Shown here piece by piece: positions 1 through 10,938 of a stretch of DNA of 64,000 nucleotides. Every line of letters starts with the position of its first letter. Position 1 is the first letter of the stretch. The position numbers and the translations under genes were made by a program. The stretch comes from Polytrichum commune. Its lineage: Eukaryota > Streptophyta > Polytrichopsida > Polytrichales > Polytrichaceae. The stretch lies in assembly GCA_950295325.1 (NCBI GenBank), contig OX485807.1, forward strand, positions 45,808,796 to 45,872,795, read 5' to 3'. A model generated the notes under the pieces. The model was not told the origin of the DNA and searched no databases. It saw nothing but the letters and a program-made list of their open reading frames with translations.

Positions 1-664
1 CTATATATATATATATATACACACACATATAATTTTCTCCTGATTATTTGCACTGATTAAGTGGCGTTGCTGTCTGTATTTAAGAATCATGAGCCGAGTT
101 TCTCTTGACAGCTTTGAGGAATTGAACATATTTTTAACTCCGATTGAGCTCAAGAAGACGTAACCGCTGGATGCTCTAGAGATTACTTGTATTTCCATGG
201 AATACAGTGCAGTTTGTACCAAGAGTGTTGTAGGTTGATGTTGTCACTTCACATTTAGATTTCTGTCCCTTCTCCCAGTGTCTTCCAAGGCCGCTCTCCA
301 GATTCTTGCCACCGATTAAATTGGCTTTTCTCGGTGTTATTTCTAGTGTCATTGGGAAATCGTTCGGACAGAGCGAGGACGCCAATGGCAAGTGTTCTTT
401 CACAGTTGTTTGCACCGATTGAATGGTGTTGTTGTCTGCATTTAAGAATTATGAGCCGAGTCGTCTTTAGAGAGTTGGAAATTTTGAACACATTTCTGAC
501 TCTGATTGAGCTCAGGAAGACTCACATAACTACTCTATGCTCCATAGAGTGTTGCGTCTTCACTTCTTTTTTAGATTAGTGTATTCAGGTTAGGGTTCTG
601 GACAGCTAACATTTCAGAATAAGAACTTCTGATGGAGATGATGGTGATCTTGCCATGAGAACAG
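1..664. repeat. Intron or upstream DNA with a two-copy direct repeat and AT/AC microsatellite
   Basis: Positions 1-28 are an AT/AC microsatellite. About 145 bp at 49-193 recurs diverged at 409-566, a period of about 360 bp; shared landmarks are TTTAAGAAT.ATGAGCCGAGT and GATTGAGCTCA. No exon matching the expected PDI N-terminus was found here, so this is most simply the first intron of the PDI gene. Confidence 0.6.
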
Positions 665-3600
665 GTGCTTGGATCAGAAGGAATAGTGTTAGTGGAGTTT
701 TACGCGAATTGGTGTGGACATTGTAAGAACTTGGCACCCGCATGGGAGAAGGTCGCAACCTCTCTGAAAGGCATTGTCACAGTGGCGGGAGTTGACGCTG
801 ACACTCATCGGGACTTAGCGCAGGTAATCATTTTCAGCTCTTGAACTGCAAGTGCATCCCAGTCAATAGCTGTGGTCATTCTTCTTCCCCTAGACTAATT
901 CAATGCTCGTTTGGTTAGGACCACTGTTGAGTGGTATCACCTTTTTTGATACCACTCAGTTATATGTAATGAGGGTTTTACACCTTTTTTTTAATACAAG
1001 TAGGGTACAGGTATTTGAGGATGTTTTTGTTTTTGAGACCATTCGGATCTACATACCATCCACAACCTTCATACCTAGGCAAAATTACCTTAGAATCGAT
1101 ATGATATTAGGATGATATTGCCCAAAGTATGACTTGGGTATACAAAGATTCTCTCATCTTGTGAAGCCCACCAAGTTTTAATATATGACAAGTGTTACAG
1201 TTTTGATACCAGTTGGGTAGATTCTTTGATACCATCATTGATGTGTATTGATACCATGCGTTCACCTATATACCAGTCCAACATTGGTTGGGACTCGGCC
1301 ACACCAACCCAAAGCACAGAAGCCATAGTTTCTACAATTGCAGTGCTTTAGGCTTTTAGTGAATGTGATTCTGGTACTCGGGCATTATGGAGAGTGAAGA
1401 GTTTCATCATCATATGGAGTCTAAAAGAGATGATATAACATTATCATGCCCTTAATATTCTCCTAAGTCAAAAAAAGAAAAAAAGGTTCTAGGTCCCATA
1501 GTGACATCCTTGAAGCTACATCTTTATCATAAAGTCATCTGATCTTTGCTACTTGACCAACCGTGAGGAATGTTATTATTGTCTAAGTTCATTCATATTC
1601 TTTGTGCAGGAATATGGAATTCAAGGTTTTCCAACTATCAAAGTATTCGGTGTAGGCAAGTCCCCCTTGGACTACCAAGGTGCACGAGAGGCTAAGCCCA
1701 TTGTAGATTATGCTCTTGGGCAGGTACTAATCATCCTCCACTACTCCCACATTCCAAGTGTTGTGGATTTTCAGTCATATGGTGAAAAGCACTCATGGGC
1801 TTCCTTTTGTGATGGAAAAAACAGGTGAAAAGCCTTGCCCTTGACCGTTTAAATGGAAAGTCAAGTGGTGGATCCAAAAAGTCTGGCTCGAAGAAAGATA
1901 AGGACTCGAGTGGGGCAAGCGCCTCAGTTGAGCTTAAATCTAGCAACTTCGACAAACTGGTTCTTGAAAGCGACGAGACATGGCTTGTTGAGTTTTATGC
2001 ACCTTGGTAATTTTTCTTGTGAGCCAAGAATCACTAGGCGGAGTTTAGAGTGACCCCTGCAAAGCTTAATCCTAAACCTACTGTCTTGTGATGATATGTG
2101 ATTCAATTCTGAAGGAGTAATCGCTATATGGATCTTTGTAGATGTTAGTGAATATTAGTGAATAGGAGTGAATGACCATATAATGATTACTTCTTCATTC
2201 ACTAACATCTACAAAGGTAGTGATTAATTGTAGATGTTAGTGAATGCAGCTATTACAATCAGTACTTCACTTCATGTTTTTCCTCAAATCATTTGTGGCT
2301 ACTAAAGCTTAACTACTACCTCTGTTTCGACTGTGTCATTGGTAAACCAAGAGATGCTGAAGAACTGGGACTTTCTTGTATCTCACTCAGGGAACCTGCT
2401 GGCCTCTCTTACAAGAAATGTCGAAAAGATATATGCCCTACTCTCTGCCACTAAACTGTTTCCCTCATGACCAGGTGTGGACATTGTAAGAAGTTGGCTC
2501 CAGAGTGGAAAACTGCTGCCAAGAATCTCAAGGGCAAAGTCAAACTTGGTCAAGTTGATTGTGATGCAGATAAGGTATGAGCTTGTAATACACCCAAATT
2601 TCTTGAAATAAGATACTTGTGCTTTGCATGTTGGCATTGCAATAATCACAATGAGAAACTCACTTTGCGACACTTGTGAGTATGCGTGCTTTTTCTGTGT
2701 CTTGATGTGTTTTTTACATGGTGTTTAGGAACTTGTGCAGCTAATATGTACAGGTCGACTGGAGATGTGTGAGTGATAGAGTACAAGGTTTGCAGTTGAG
2801 AAATGGTAGGAATGCCTCTTTTGAGTACAAGGTTGACTCTTGCAACTCTGTTTCTCTACGAGGGATTTAGCTTTTGAGTTATGCTTATATAGAGTGCTCT
2901 GTGGGACATGCTTGCAGGCTTTACCACAGAAATTTGGAGTTCAAGGGTTTCCCACTATCATGCTTTTTGGAGCTGATAAAACCAATCCAACGCTGTATGA
3001 AGGTGCTAGAACTGCTGGTGCAATTGAGGCATATGCAATTGCTCACATGGAAATGAATGTGGCTGCCCCTGAGGTTGTGGAGTTGGTCGGGCAGGTTGGT
3101 GTTCATTTTCTTGGCAAGCCTTTGTGCAAATCGCTTTAGTGATGCAAGTTGGGATGCAATATGTATCTTAAAGTAAATAGAGGTTAAATTCTGAAATATG
3201 TATCTCATTAGCAAACAGAAGTACTTATTAACTATGATAAGTGAGTCTTACAAAAGCTTTACTATTGCATCTCTTATAAAAACAAAATCCTTGTAGAAGG
3301 ATTATGCTTCTTAATATTTTAGGTTATAGGAGTGCATTGCTATTTTAAAACTACTTGGAGCATGGTTGAGGTAATTCTCACCTGTACAACCAAATAATAT
3401 TGGCTGAACAACAGAATACCTTTGTACATTGCAGGGTGTGATGGAGAGCCAATGTGGTTCAGCGGCAATTTGCTTTGTCTCATTTTTGCCTGATATTTTG
3501 GATTCAAAAGCTGAGGGTCGGAACAAGTACCTCACAACCCTACGGAATGTTGCAGAGAAATATAAGAGAAGCGCTTACAGGCAAGTTATAGGGCAGAATC

Positions 3601-4516
3601 TGTTGAACCTGCACATTTATATCCTATTTGTTTTTTTTGTTAGGCATACATCAGAACCTCTATTAGTTTCCAAACAAAATAACAAGCAGAATGCCAATCC
3701 TGGATTGTCCACATTCACTTAGAACCTTTTTGTTTGATGCAGGTATGTTTGGGCTGCGGCAGGTAAGCAGCAAGAGCTGGAGAATGCTGTTGGTGTGGGG
3801 GGCTTCGGGTATCCAGCTATGGTGGCACTGAATGTCAAGAAGGCTGTCTATGCACCTCTTCGTGGCTCTTTTGAGCAAGATTCTGTTATGTAAGAAGCCA
3901 TTCCTTAAGCTTCTTGTTGCTTTTTGACCCCCCAAACACTGACAGGCCCATTCTGGGCCTGAAATGTCAAAAAGGATCCTATCTAAAATCAGCCCATTTA
4001 TCATATGTATTAACCCAATTTTCGCAGACAAATATATACATTAAATTATAGGGAGGCTTGAGCTCATATAAATGACCTAGACTCATGTACATACTATATG
4101 TACCTGATTACCCCTGTCACAAATGACTTTCTTTCACTTCCCCTTTTCTAGTAGGTGCACATATGGATTGAGTATCATTGAGCAAATAAAATATGATTTT
4201 TAATGCTTGTTGGGGGATTTGTACATTTCATCTCATGTCCTGAATACCAACCTCCCCCCCCCCCCCCCTCCTTTCATTAAGAACTAATCCTCCAATATTC
4301 GCAGTTCAATTTTCTCGAGACTAATAATCGCCTTCTGTGTGCAGGAAATTTGTTGCAGAGGCTGGAAAAGGAGGGAAGGGTAACGTACCTTTGCAATCTG
4401 TTCCCACTGTCTCAACCACTGAACCCTGGGATGGGAAGGATGGGGAGCTTGTTGAAGAAGATGAGTTTTCTCTGGATGAGCTTATGGGCAGCGATTCAAG
4501 TAATGAGGAGCTTTAA
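665..4516 (+). CDS. Protein disulfide isomerase, P5/PDIL2-type (5' partial)
   Basis: ER-lumen thiol-disulfide oxidoreductase that forms and isomerises disulfides in secretory proteins. Eight exons read through in phase: 665-823, 1610-1723, 1825-2006, 2475-2574, 2918-3094, 3435-3580, 3743-3889, 4345-4516; together 398 codons. Two thioredoxin domains are visible. Domain a has WCGHC (Cys at residues 17 and 20 of the visible part) and the cis-Pro loop GFPTI; domain a' has WCGHC (153, 156) and again GFPTI. A Ser/Lys-rich linker ([13 protein letters not shown]) separates them. The C-terminal b-like region carries [19 protein letters not shown] and an acidic tail, as in Arabidopsis PDIL2-3 types. 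The protein ends in NEEL, a weak variant of K/HDEL. The signal peptide and first ~45 residues are missing; I find no such exon in 1-664, so the gene must begin left of the window. The intron at 3581-3742 is GC-AG. Domain a has ANWCGHC where APWCGHC is usual. Confidence 0.93.
921..1287 (+). mobile_element. MITE, family E (CCAGTGTTGGACTGGTAT ends), in PDI intron
   Basis: A ~367-bp non-coding element inside the PDI intron 824-1609. It starts CCACTGTTGAGTGGTAT and ends ATACCAGTCCAACATTGG, which are imperfect inverted repeats. The interior (GGTTTTACACC, GATACCATCATTGATGT, CATGCGTTCACCTA) recurs on either strand at 13054-13437, 23875-24090, 52529-53218, 59424-59795 and 59802-60112. It has no coding capacity. 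Confidence 0.75.
2118..2225. mobile_element. Small palindromic element (foldback/MITE) in PDI intron
   Basis: The ~30-36 bp arms at 2118-2153 and 2196-2225 are inverted copies sharing TTTGTAGATGTTAGTGAAT. The core TGTAGATGTTAGTGAAT is repeated again at 2229-2245. It lies in the intron between the two halves of the second CGHC exon pair. I see no other copy in the window. Confidence 0.5.
3581..3742 (+). other. GC-AG intron of the PDI gene
   Basis: The exon ends AAG.GCTTACAG and is followed by gcaagt. A GT donor nearby would not keep frame, while GC-AG splicing joins AG with G to give Arg and continues into [13 protein letters not shown], colinear with plant PDIL2 proteins. GCAAGT after AG is the standard rare GC donor consensus. 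Confidence 0.85.
4254..4268. repeat. Poly-C tract in PDI intron
   Basis: A run of 15 C residues in the last PDI intron; prone to length error in sequencing. Nothing else is evident in it. Confidence 0.8.
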
Positions 4517-6348
4517 ATGACATTGATGAGGCAATAGTCAAAACTCACTGCCAGGTCTAGGAATCTTATTAGGTCTAGCATTTGCTGGTCACCAGGTTTT
4601 CATTTACATCAGCAGTATGATTTGGAAAGATGCTCCCCACCAGCTTTGGTGTATACACAGTTTTGGTCCTCCATCTGAAAATGTAAGCAGCGCCTCCAAC
4701 AGAGTCTAATTTCAATTTTCAAAAACTGTTCCGGGCAATGGCCCAGGACAGTACCTAGTCTTGGAATGGCAATCAAGTTGCTCTGTATGGGCTCTTCAGA
4801 AAACTTGCTCTTAAACTATGGCTTGACGAAAATTGGCTGTCCTGATATCAACTATGTACTGTTACAATCCCACCATTTTATCACCTAATTCTTTTGAACA
4901 TTCTGAGTAGTTCTGGGATTCGCTGAAGTTTTCTAATGCAAGATGATTTCTTTGGGTTCATAGGAGACAATCTGCCATGAAATTGATACGAGCAACACGG
5001 TTGGCTTTAATTGTGGTAAGTTGAAGATTGCCAGGGTAACTTGACCAGTTTCTCCTAAGTACCAAAAGTATGCAGTTACTCCTTTGGTAAGATGAATTCA
5101 CAGAAGGGCAATCTCAGTTTCATGATTTTACAAACCAATTTAGCAGTAGGTTCAACCAAGTTCATTATTTAGGCAACCAATTTAACTTGAACTTTCAACC
5201 AATTTCACTACATGTTACTGAACAATTTCATGATTTGGTACCCATGAGGATTTGTTCCAACATTCATTTTGTTCTAAGGTAGATGCAGGAGCAATCAATG
5301 GAACAAGCACAGGGTGATTTCGGTGACCCAATATATTTGAAGACACAATCTCTGGTAGATCATGTGCTTTTCTATTCTCATGTAGCACCTGAATCACATG
5401 AGATTCAAGGAGGAAGACAAAAAAATCTATCAATTATGTCGAGTCGTGCAAAAGAGGCTTTGAGGCAAGAAACCGTTATAAAACCTCGGAAGAGGAACCT
5501 AAGCATGCTAGAGAACTGGATCAACACCCTAGAGAACCGTATCACTGCTAGAGAACTAGAGTGTTGTATGTGGGCACACAAAGTCGCTTCCAAATTGATT
5601 CTATTATCACACCTAGAATGAAGACAACGTTTGGAGGCTTACCAAACAACCGGATGTTGCGAAACAAGAAGGCAACGAATGTGAAACGAGGAGGCACGAA
5701 ATGGAGAATACGAGAACCGCTTGAAGATTATGAAATCGGTTCAAAAGATTCGTGAAGTTGCTAGAGGTAAAAGTCCACTATCATGAACTTTGAAGTATGT
5801 CACATGTCAACAAGTCGGTTGAGAAGAATCGTGACCTAATTTAGAAGGCTCATGAAATTGATAGAACACTCAAATAACATGATTTGGAAGGTTCATGAAG
5901 TAGCTTGAAACCTTCATTGAAATCGAGTTTGCACTTCCGTGAAGTCATCTTCCCAAAGGAGTATTATCCACTCATAGTCATTGTATGTGTCACAATCTGT
6001 CTCATCGAATAATTGATTTTAAAGTTGAAAATTGGCCAGTGTACATGGTGAAGGGCGGTGTCGGATGCAGACTGTTACCATGATCTCATAAGCAGGCTTG
6101 GCAGAGACTGCAATTTCGGAGAATAAGTCTGTTGTCGGTATGGGGTTTGAAGGTGTTGCAAATGAATTTCTCTTCAAGTCGTATAATTGCAAATATATTA
6201 CTAGTTGATGATTTCCATGCTCCAGGTTTCAAGCGCACGCATCGTATTGAGACACTACACTAGATTTTGAAGCAACATGATGACGCGTCACGCTATTTGT
6301 CTGTTGTCCTAGATTAAATGCAGATCCGTTTTATTTTGAACACACAAA
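4517..6348. other. PDI 3' UTR then intergenic DNA with one open, coding-like stretch
   Basis: Positions 4517 to about 5000 probably hold the PDI 3' UTR; I see no strong AATAAA signal. A plus-strand frame at 5283-5621 (start ATG 5283, 112 codons) carries on in the same frame to about 5784 with only two stops. The downstream part is charged and helix-like (RNGEYENRLKIMKSVQKIRE). No family is recognised; it could be a decayed gene or chance. The rest shows nothing. Confidence 0.3.
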
Positions 6349-6927
6349 GGGCCACTTCACACATGAGCCAAGAGCCGTGACCTTGTAATGGTGAGGACCC
6401 TTGACTCTCATCCAAAGGCCGTACCATGGGTGTTGGGAAAGATGTTTTATGTAGTCACTGGGCCCTCAAGCATAGTGTGAAGTGAGAATGGACCATGTTG
6501 CGGGACCATTGCATATTTTGTTGGCGGAAAAAGAGGGGAGGATTTGGTTTCATATAATGTGTCTCAAGCGTTATCAATTTAAGAGAATTACTTGGTGGTG
6601 TTTGTGTGTTCTGGAATTCGTCATGGAATATGTTTTGAAATCTGCCCTGAAATTTGTCATGCTAGAAAAAATATTAAAAAAAATCATGGTCTCCCGGAAT
6701 TTTGGTCAGGCCCACCTCTTAGAGGTGGGCTTGACGCAAATTCCGGTAGACCTTGCACCTGCCATGAAGGACTCCACGTAGACTTTTCATTCACGAACTT
6801 TTCTTTGGGCCTTTAGGCCTTCACCTCCTAGTGTGAAGTGAACTTGGACGGTCTCCGCCTTTTTGACCAATGAGAGCTCTTACATAGCCATGGTCATGGG
6901 CCTTCAGCCTTGTGTGTGAAGTGGCCC
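6349..6927 (+). mobile_element. Harbinger/Tourist-like MITE, family A
   Basis: A 579-bp element starting GGGCCACTTCACACATGAGC and ending in the inverted form (TGTGTGTGAAGTGGCCC). The same ends bound 10435-10935 and 19224-19707. The flanks here are AAA and TTA, so the TAA duplication has decayed or shifted. Internal inverted blocks repeat phrases such as AGTGTGAAGTGA. No transposase is encoded. Confidence 0.75.
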
Positions 6928-7785
6928 TTAGGTTTTTGAGCACAGCTAAGTTTGCCAATATTTTGTGACCATAATCAATCACTTATCCATTCAAGTCAAG
7001 AGTAGTCTCCCCGGTGTCCTTCAATGTATGCAAAGAGCATTTCATCTCTAACTTCCAATTTTTGCCCATGAGCATAAGGTAGGTGTGCCTCAAAGTGACA
7101 ATTCCAAGAAGTTTTTCCTTTTGTTGTGGAGTTAGAAAAAATAAAAATAAAAATAAAATATAGATAGATAGATAGATATACACAATTATGGCAGCTCTTC
7201 AAATGTGTGAGGAGTGCACACGAGAAATTCTAAGATATTAGAATCATGCACACCCAAAATAAATATGCAAAGTTCGTTATGGGGTTGAGGCCTTTTATTG
7301 TCAAGTACGAGGGTTCATTTCCACATGCATTTGCATTGTGAACTCTTACATGACTATGGGATCGATTCACAATGGTAGTGCATATGGTTTTAGAACCAAA
7401 ACTGGATGTTGACAAAAGGGTGGTGATAGTCTATGCCACTAGAAAAACAAAAACTTGTTCATTATGATCATTTGTTGCAACTCGTCCATTTGTTGCAACA
7501 CAGTAGCTCATGTCAAGAGAATGTGAAAATATATCACTTTTGGTTGTCAACTAGAGGTTTGAGGTTTTCAATCGTCCAAAAACTACAACCAAAAACTTAC
7601 AAATGACAACCAAATTTATTTATGTATGTTGCTCACCATGAGCTGCAATGGACAAGTTTACTTCTATTGTGGTCCCATAAATGGTTTGAATTCTCGTTGC
7701 TAGCTAAACATGTCATTCATACCCCCCCCCCCTCCTCCCGGTGTTGTAATCTTTCACTTTAACCAATCTTGTCTTTTACAGGTCT

Positions 7786-8645
7786 TAACCCTTAATGTCT
7801 TATGTGACCATACTCTAGCCGTGAGCATTTCACTCTGACCCCTTTGACACCAATTCAAATGGTTTCTCAATTATTTCAGCTACTCCTTTTGTTCATGTTC
7901 ATGTATGCTATGTCATGCCATGTGGATAATTTTGATTCAACAGAGTTAGTTATTTTTGGATCAATACAAATATGGGAGTGTGCTCTCAATTGGTGTACAA
8001 TGGAACCGGTCCACAAACGCCGACTTGACATTTGTCACCTCCATAGATAAGGGGTAGCATGTCCTAAGCATGTTTTTTTTTGTTGACCCCTATGTGCAAA
8101 TGATTCCCAATTGATCTCAAAATCTGCATTCCACTCAACATAGTATATCCTAACATCTCCCGTTGGAATTTTTAATTGGACATGTGTTGGTGGATGTATA
8201 TCCATGTGGAAGGTGCGCAACCACTGCCTAAAATTTGCAAAGCTTCCCAAAATAATGGGTTCAAGATTTGTGAGCTAATCTAAGTGAGTATATTGCCCCT
8301 CTTTTTAGTGAGGGTAGCGTGTTGTGATGTGGAGATGATTTGAGTGGAGGTTCGATCAAAGAACCAACCCCAATTTAATTTCTACATTGCTACCCCTCAA
8401 GACCACTACTAACATTCCTATTATAATATCCTACATTAAAAAAAAACTTTTGACGTTTAAAATGTGGTTGTGAGTAGTCACCTCTAACTTGCAAACATCT
8501 AAACAACTGGATTTGTCAAAAAAAAAACTTTAAATCTACAGCTACGGTCGGTGGAATTGAGGTCACATTTTCTAAACAAACTTGAGGGAAATTCGGTGTG
8601 GGAAGTTTAAAGTTAAGAAGGACATATTGATGCCCACATTATATA
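7786..8645 (+). repeat. Dispersed repeat R1, copy 1
   Basis: About 860 bp matching 17241-18095 along its length, including TATGCTATGTCATGC and ACTTGACATTTG. It begins TAACCCTTAATGTC. Copy 2 ends GGGTTAATGAGG, suggesting short inverted ends of TTAACCC type. No coding capacity; transposon class unknown. Confidence 0.6.
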
Positions 8646-10094
8646 ATAGGAACGTATATTGTTAGGAAAAAAACAAAAAAAAAATCCAAAAAATGAACCT
8701 TCACAATCAAGTTAGTAGGTCAGTACTATCATTACCACTTCAGCTATTTATAGGTGAATGATTATAATAATTTATATTTTAGATTTGCAATCCCGTATTT
8801 AAAGGAAAAAAATTCCCATATTAATTTGTTCATTTTTATGAATACAATTTCCAGATGTTTCGGTTCTCCTTACAATAGCATAATTAGTGCCAAAGTGGCA
8901 AAGGTACTACGGTATATCTCCAACCCCAACCCGTAAGTAACAATGAAGATCCCAAATATTAGGGGTGCAAGCAATGATCCATCAAGGAAATGTCTCTTAA
9001 GGAGCAACCCTCATCCCAAGCTCATTATATCCATATCATTCAACACTTGGAAGCTTGAAGTATCCACTTGTGTGGTACTATCACTCATAAACTTCTCGTG
9101 AGAATCTTCTAACTTGATTTCTTCATGGCGGCGTATTCCACACTTATTTGATGACATTTACTCAATTCACACTACAAACCTCCTAAAGCCAATTACATAC
9201 TAGAGTTATTTGTAAAGTCCTTCAAAGGATTCATATCTTAAGTAATCAACAACCCATTGAACCTTCCTATTTCAAAATCTCATTTTGAAACACAGGTGCA
9301 ACTCCTTGAACCCTTTTTTTTTCATTGCACCAAACTTTGACATAACTATAACATCCAAACTAGGGTTTGGCCCATAGCACCCTCCGCCCTAAATCCCAGT
9401 TGGGCTATCTAAGGTTAGCCAGTTTGACCCACTAGCCCTCAAATGACAACCTAGAAAACTCGATCCTTTTCTATAGCTCGACCATATTCTTTCAATAGGC
9501 TCATTTGTGGCTTGATAAACTTGAGTCATTTTATGCATATTGAGCGAACTCACTTTTGAACCAGCTCACCCAAAGTTTAACCTGGAGAGTACAAATGACT
9601 CTATTAACTTGCCAAGTAATTCATATGCATGGGTGTCATGTGTTGGGACGGCAAGCACCACCTTAATTACTTACAATGGACAACCCACACTAATTAAATG
9701 TATTTAGTGTCACCAATTCTATTTGCCTTGCACAACACTAGATGTAAACCGCCCGTGTACTAGTGTCACCAACACTAAATGTAAACGTAGCATTATTTCT
9801 CATTCCTTGTAGAAAAAAATGTACATTACAGATTCACAATATTGCAAAAACTGTCACTTACTCAGTGATCTTTCATCCAAACTTCTATCATCCATGACAA
9901 CATTTCATTACAAATACACCAAAGTTTGTTCCAAGGAAAGCAAGTTAGGACGGCGATACTTGTAAATTATTCATCAGAAGTGTCATTCGAAAAGTCACCA
10001 CGATGACATAAATTACCATATGATAATAAATACAATTATTCAGTGTAATACTTCATTGGATGTACTTAGGGTTGGAGAGTTCGATGAGAGATGG

Positions 10095-10097
10095 CCA

Positions 10098-10136
<39 letters not shown>
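10095..10136 (+). repeat. (CAA)n microsatellite
   Basis: About 14 uninterrupted CAA units. Confidence 0.9.
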
Positions 10137-10137
<1 letters not shown>

Positions 10138-10214
10138 TCTACACTTTCTTCATTTAAAAAAAGCTCTTCAAAGCAGTGTCCAAAGAGAATTTTGGGCATA
10201 ATTAGTGAAGATTA

Positions 10215-10431
10215 GTGCATCCAAATCCGACTGGTTAAATGTTTGTGATTTTTTGGTTTTTCTTTATTAATTTGAGGTATATTCTATAGAATCTTCTTAA
10301 ATGATGGGAATTTTTTTCTGAAGTCTTGAACTGCATGCGGTTATTTCTTAAACTCAACTACTTTCATCCGTAACTAGGGGTCGATTCTCCCCATTCATTA
10401 CCTTCAAAGTGCCAATGTCGCTACGGTGATC
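10215..10431 (+). repeat. Dispersed repeat R3, copy 1 (5' part)
   Basis: Matches 11955-12150, sharing CCGACTGGT, ATGATGGGAA and TGAAGTCTTGAACT. The match resumes at 10939 (CTCATTGGGAACAACTTAGA) on the far side of the MITE at 10435-10935, so that MITE interrupts this repeat. Confidence 0.75.
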
Positions 10432-10434
10432 TAA

Positions 10435-10935
10435 GGGCCACTTCACACCCGAGACTGAGAGCCCGTGACCATTACACTTCAAGCACTCTCATTGGTGGAA
10501 AAGGCGGAGCCGGTCCAAGTTCAAGCTTTACACTACGCTTGAGGGACCAATGGAGTATGTGAATGCAAAATAGATGTAAAGTCCTACATGGATTCCTACA
10601 TGGCATCCAATGGATCATGTTTGATGGTCACTTGGATCATTTCTAAAAATTGCGTCTTCGAGGTAGGCCTAACACAGAACCGGGAGATCATGGCACTCCG
10701 AACACTCACAACTGTTGATTTGTTCTATTTTATCATGTGTGAGGACGTGCATGAATAGAAATTCATTGGAATAGCATTTGGTTGAGGCCCGGTCATATAT
10801 GACTTCACACTACACTTGAGGGTCCATGACCACACTACAGGAGTTTGGAGGTGTGTTGGGACAACCTTTGGACATTTTCTTTTGGGCTCTCACAATTTAA
10901 TGGTCTCAGCTCTTGGCTCATGTGTGAAGTGGCCC
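10435..10935 (+). mobile_element. Harbinger/Tourist-like MITE, family A, with TAA target duplication
   Basis: A 501-bp element with long inverted ends (GGGCCACTTCACACCCGAGA and its complement TGTGTGAAGTGGCCC), flanked by TAA at 10432-10434 and 10936-10938. It sits inside repeat R3, and the uninterrupted R3 copy at about 12143-12160 shows the unoccupied site. A 3-bp TAA/TTA duplication and GG-rich ends are typical of PIF/Harbinger MITEs. Confidence 0.88.
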
Positions 10936-10938
10936 TAA

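Larger units (their letters stand above)
6928..10434. other. Intergenic, repeat-rich, no genes seen
   Basis: Contains (AAAAT)n/(GATA)n at about 7141-7178, a C-rich run near 7723-7732, a dispersed repeat R1 copy (7786-8645), an A-run-rich stretch at 8440-8700, (CAA)n at 10095-10136 and a repeat R3 copy at 10215-10431. Longest open frames are under 75 codons and show no recognisable protein. Confidence 0.6.

Noticed and set aside
10095-10136. Regular repeat array considered as CRISPR-like
   Set aside because: It is a simple CAA microsatellite; no spaced direct repeats exist in the window and the DNA is eukaryotic.
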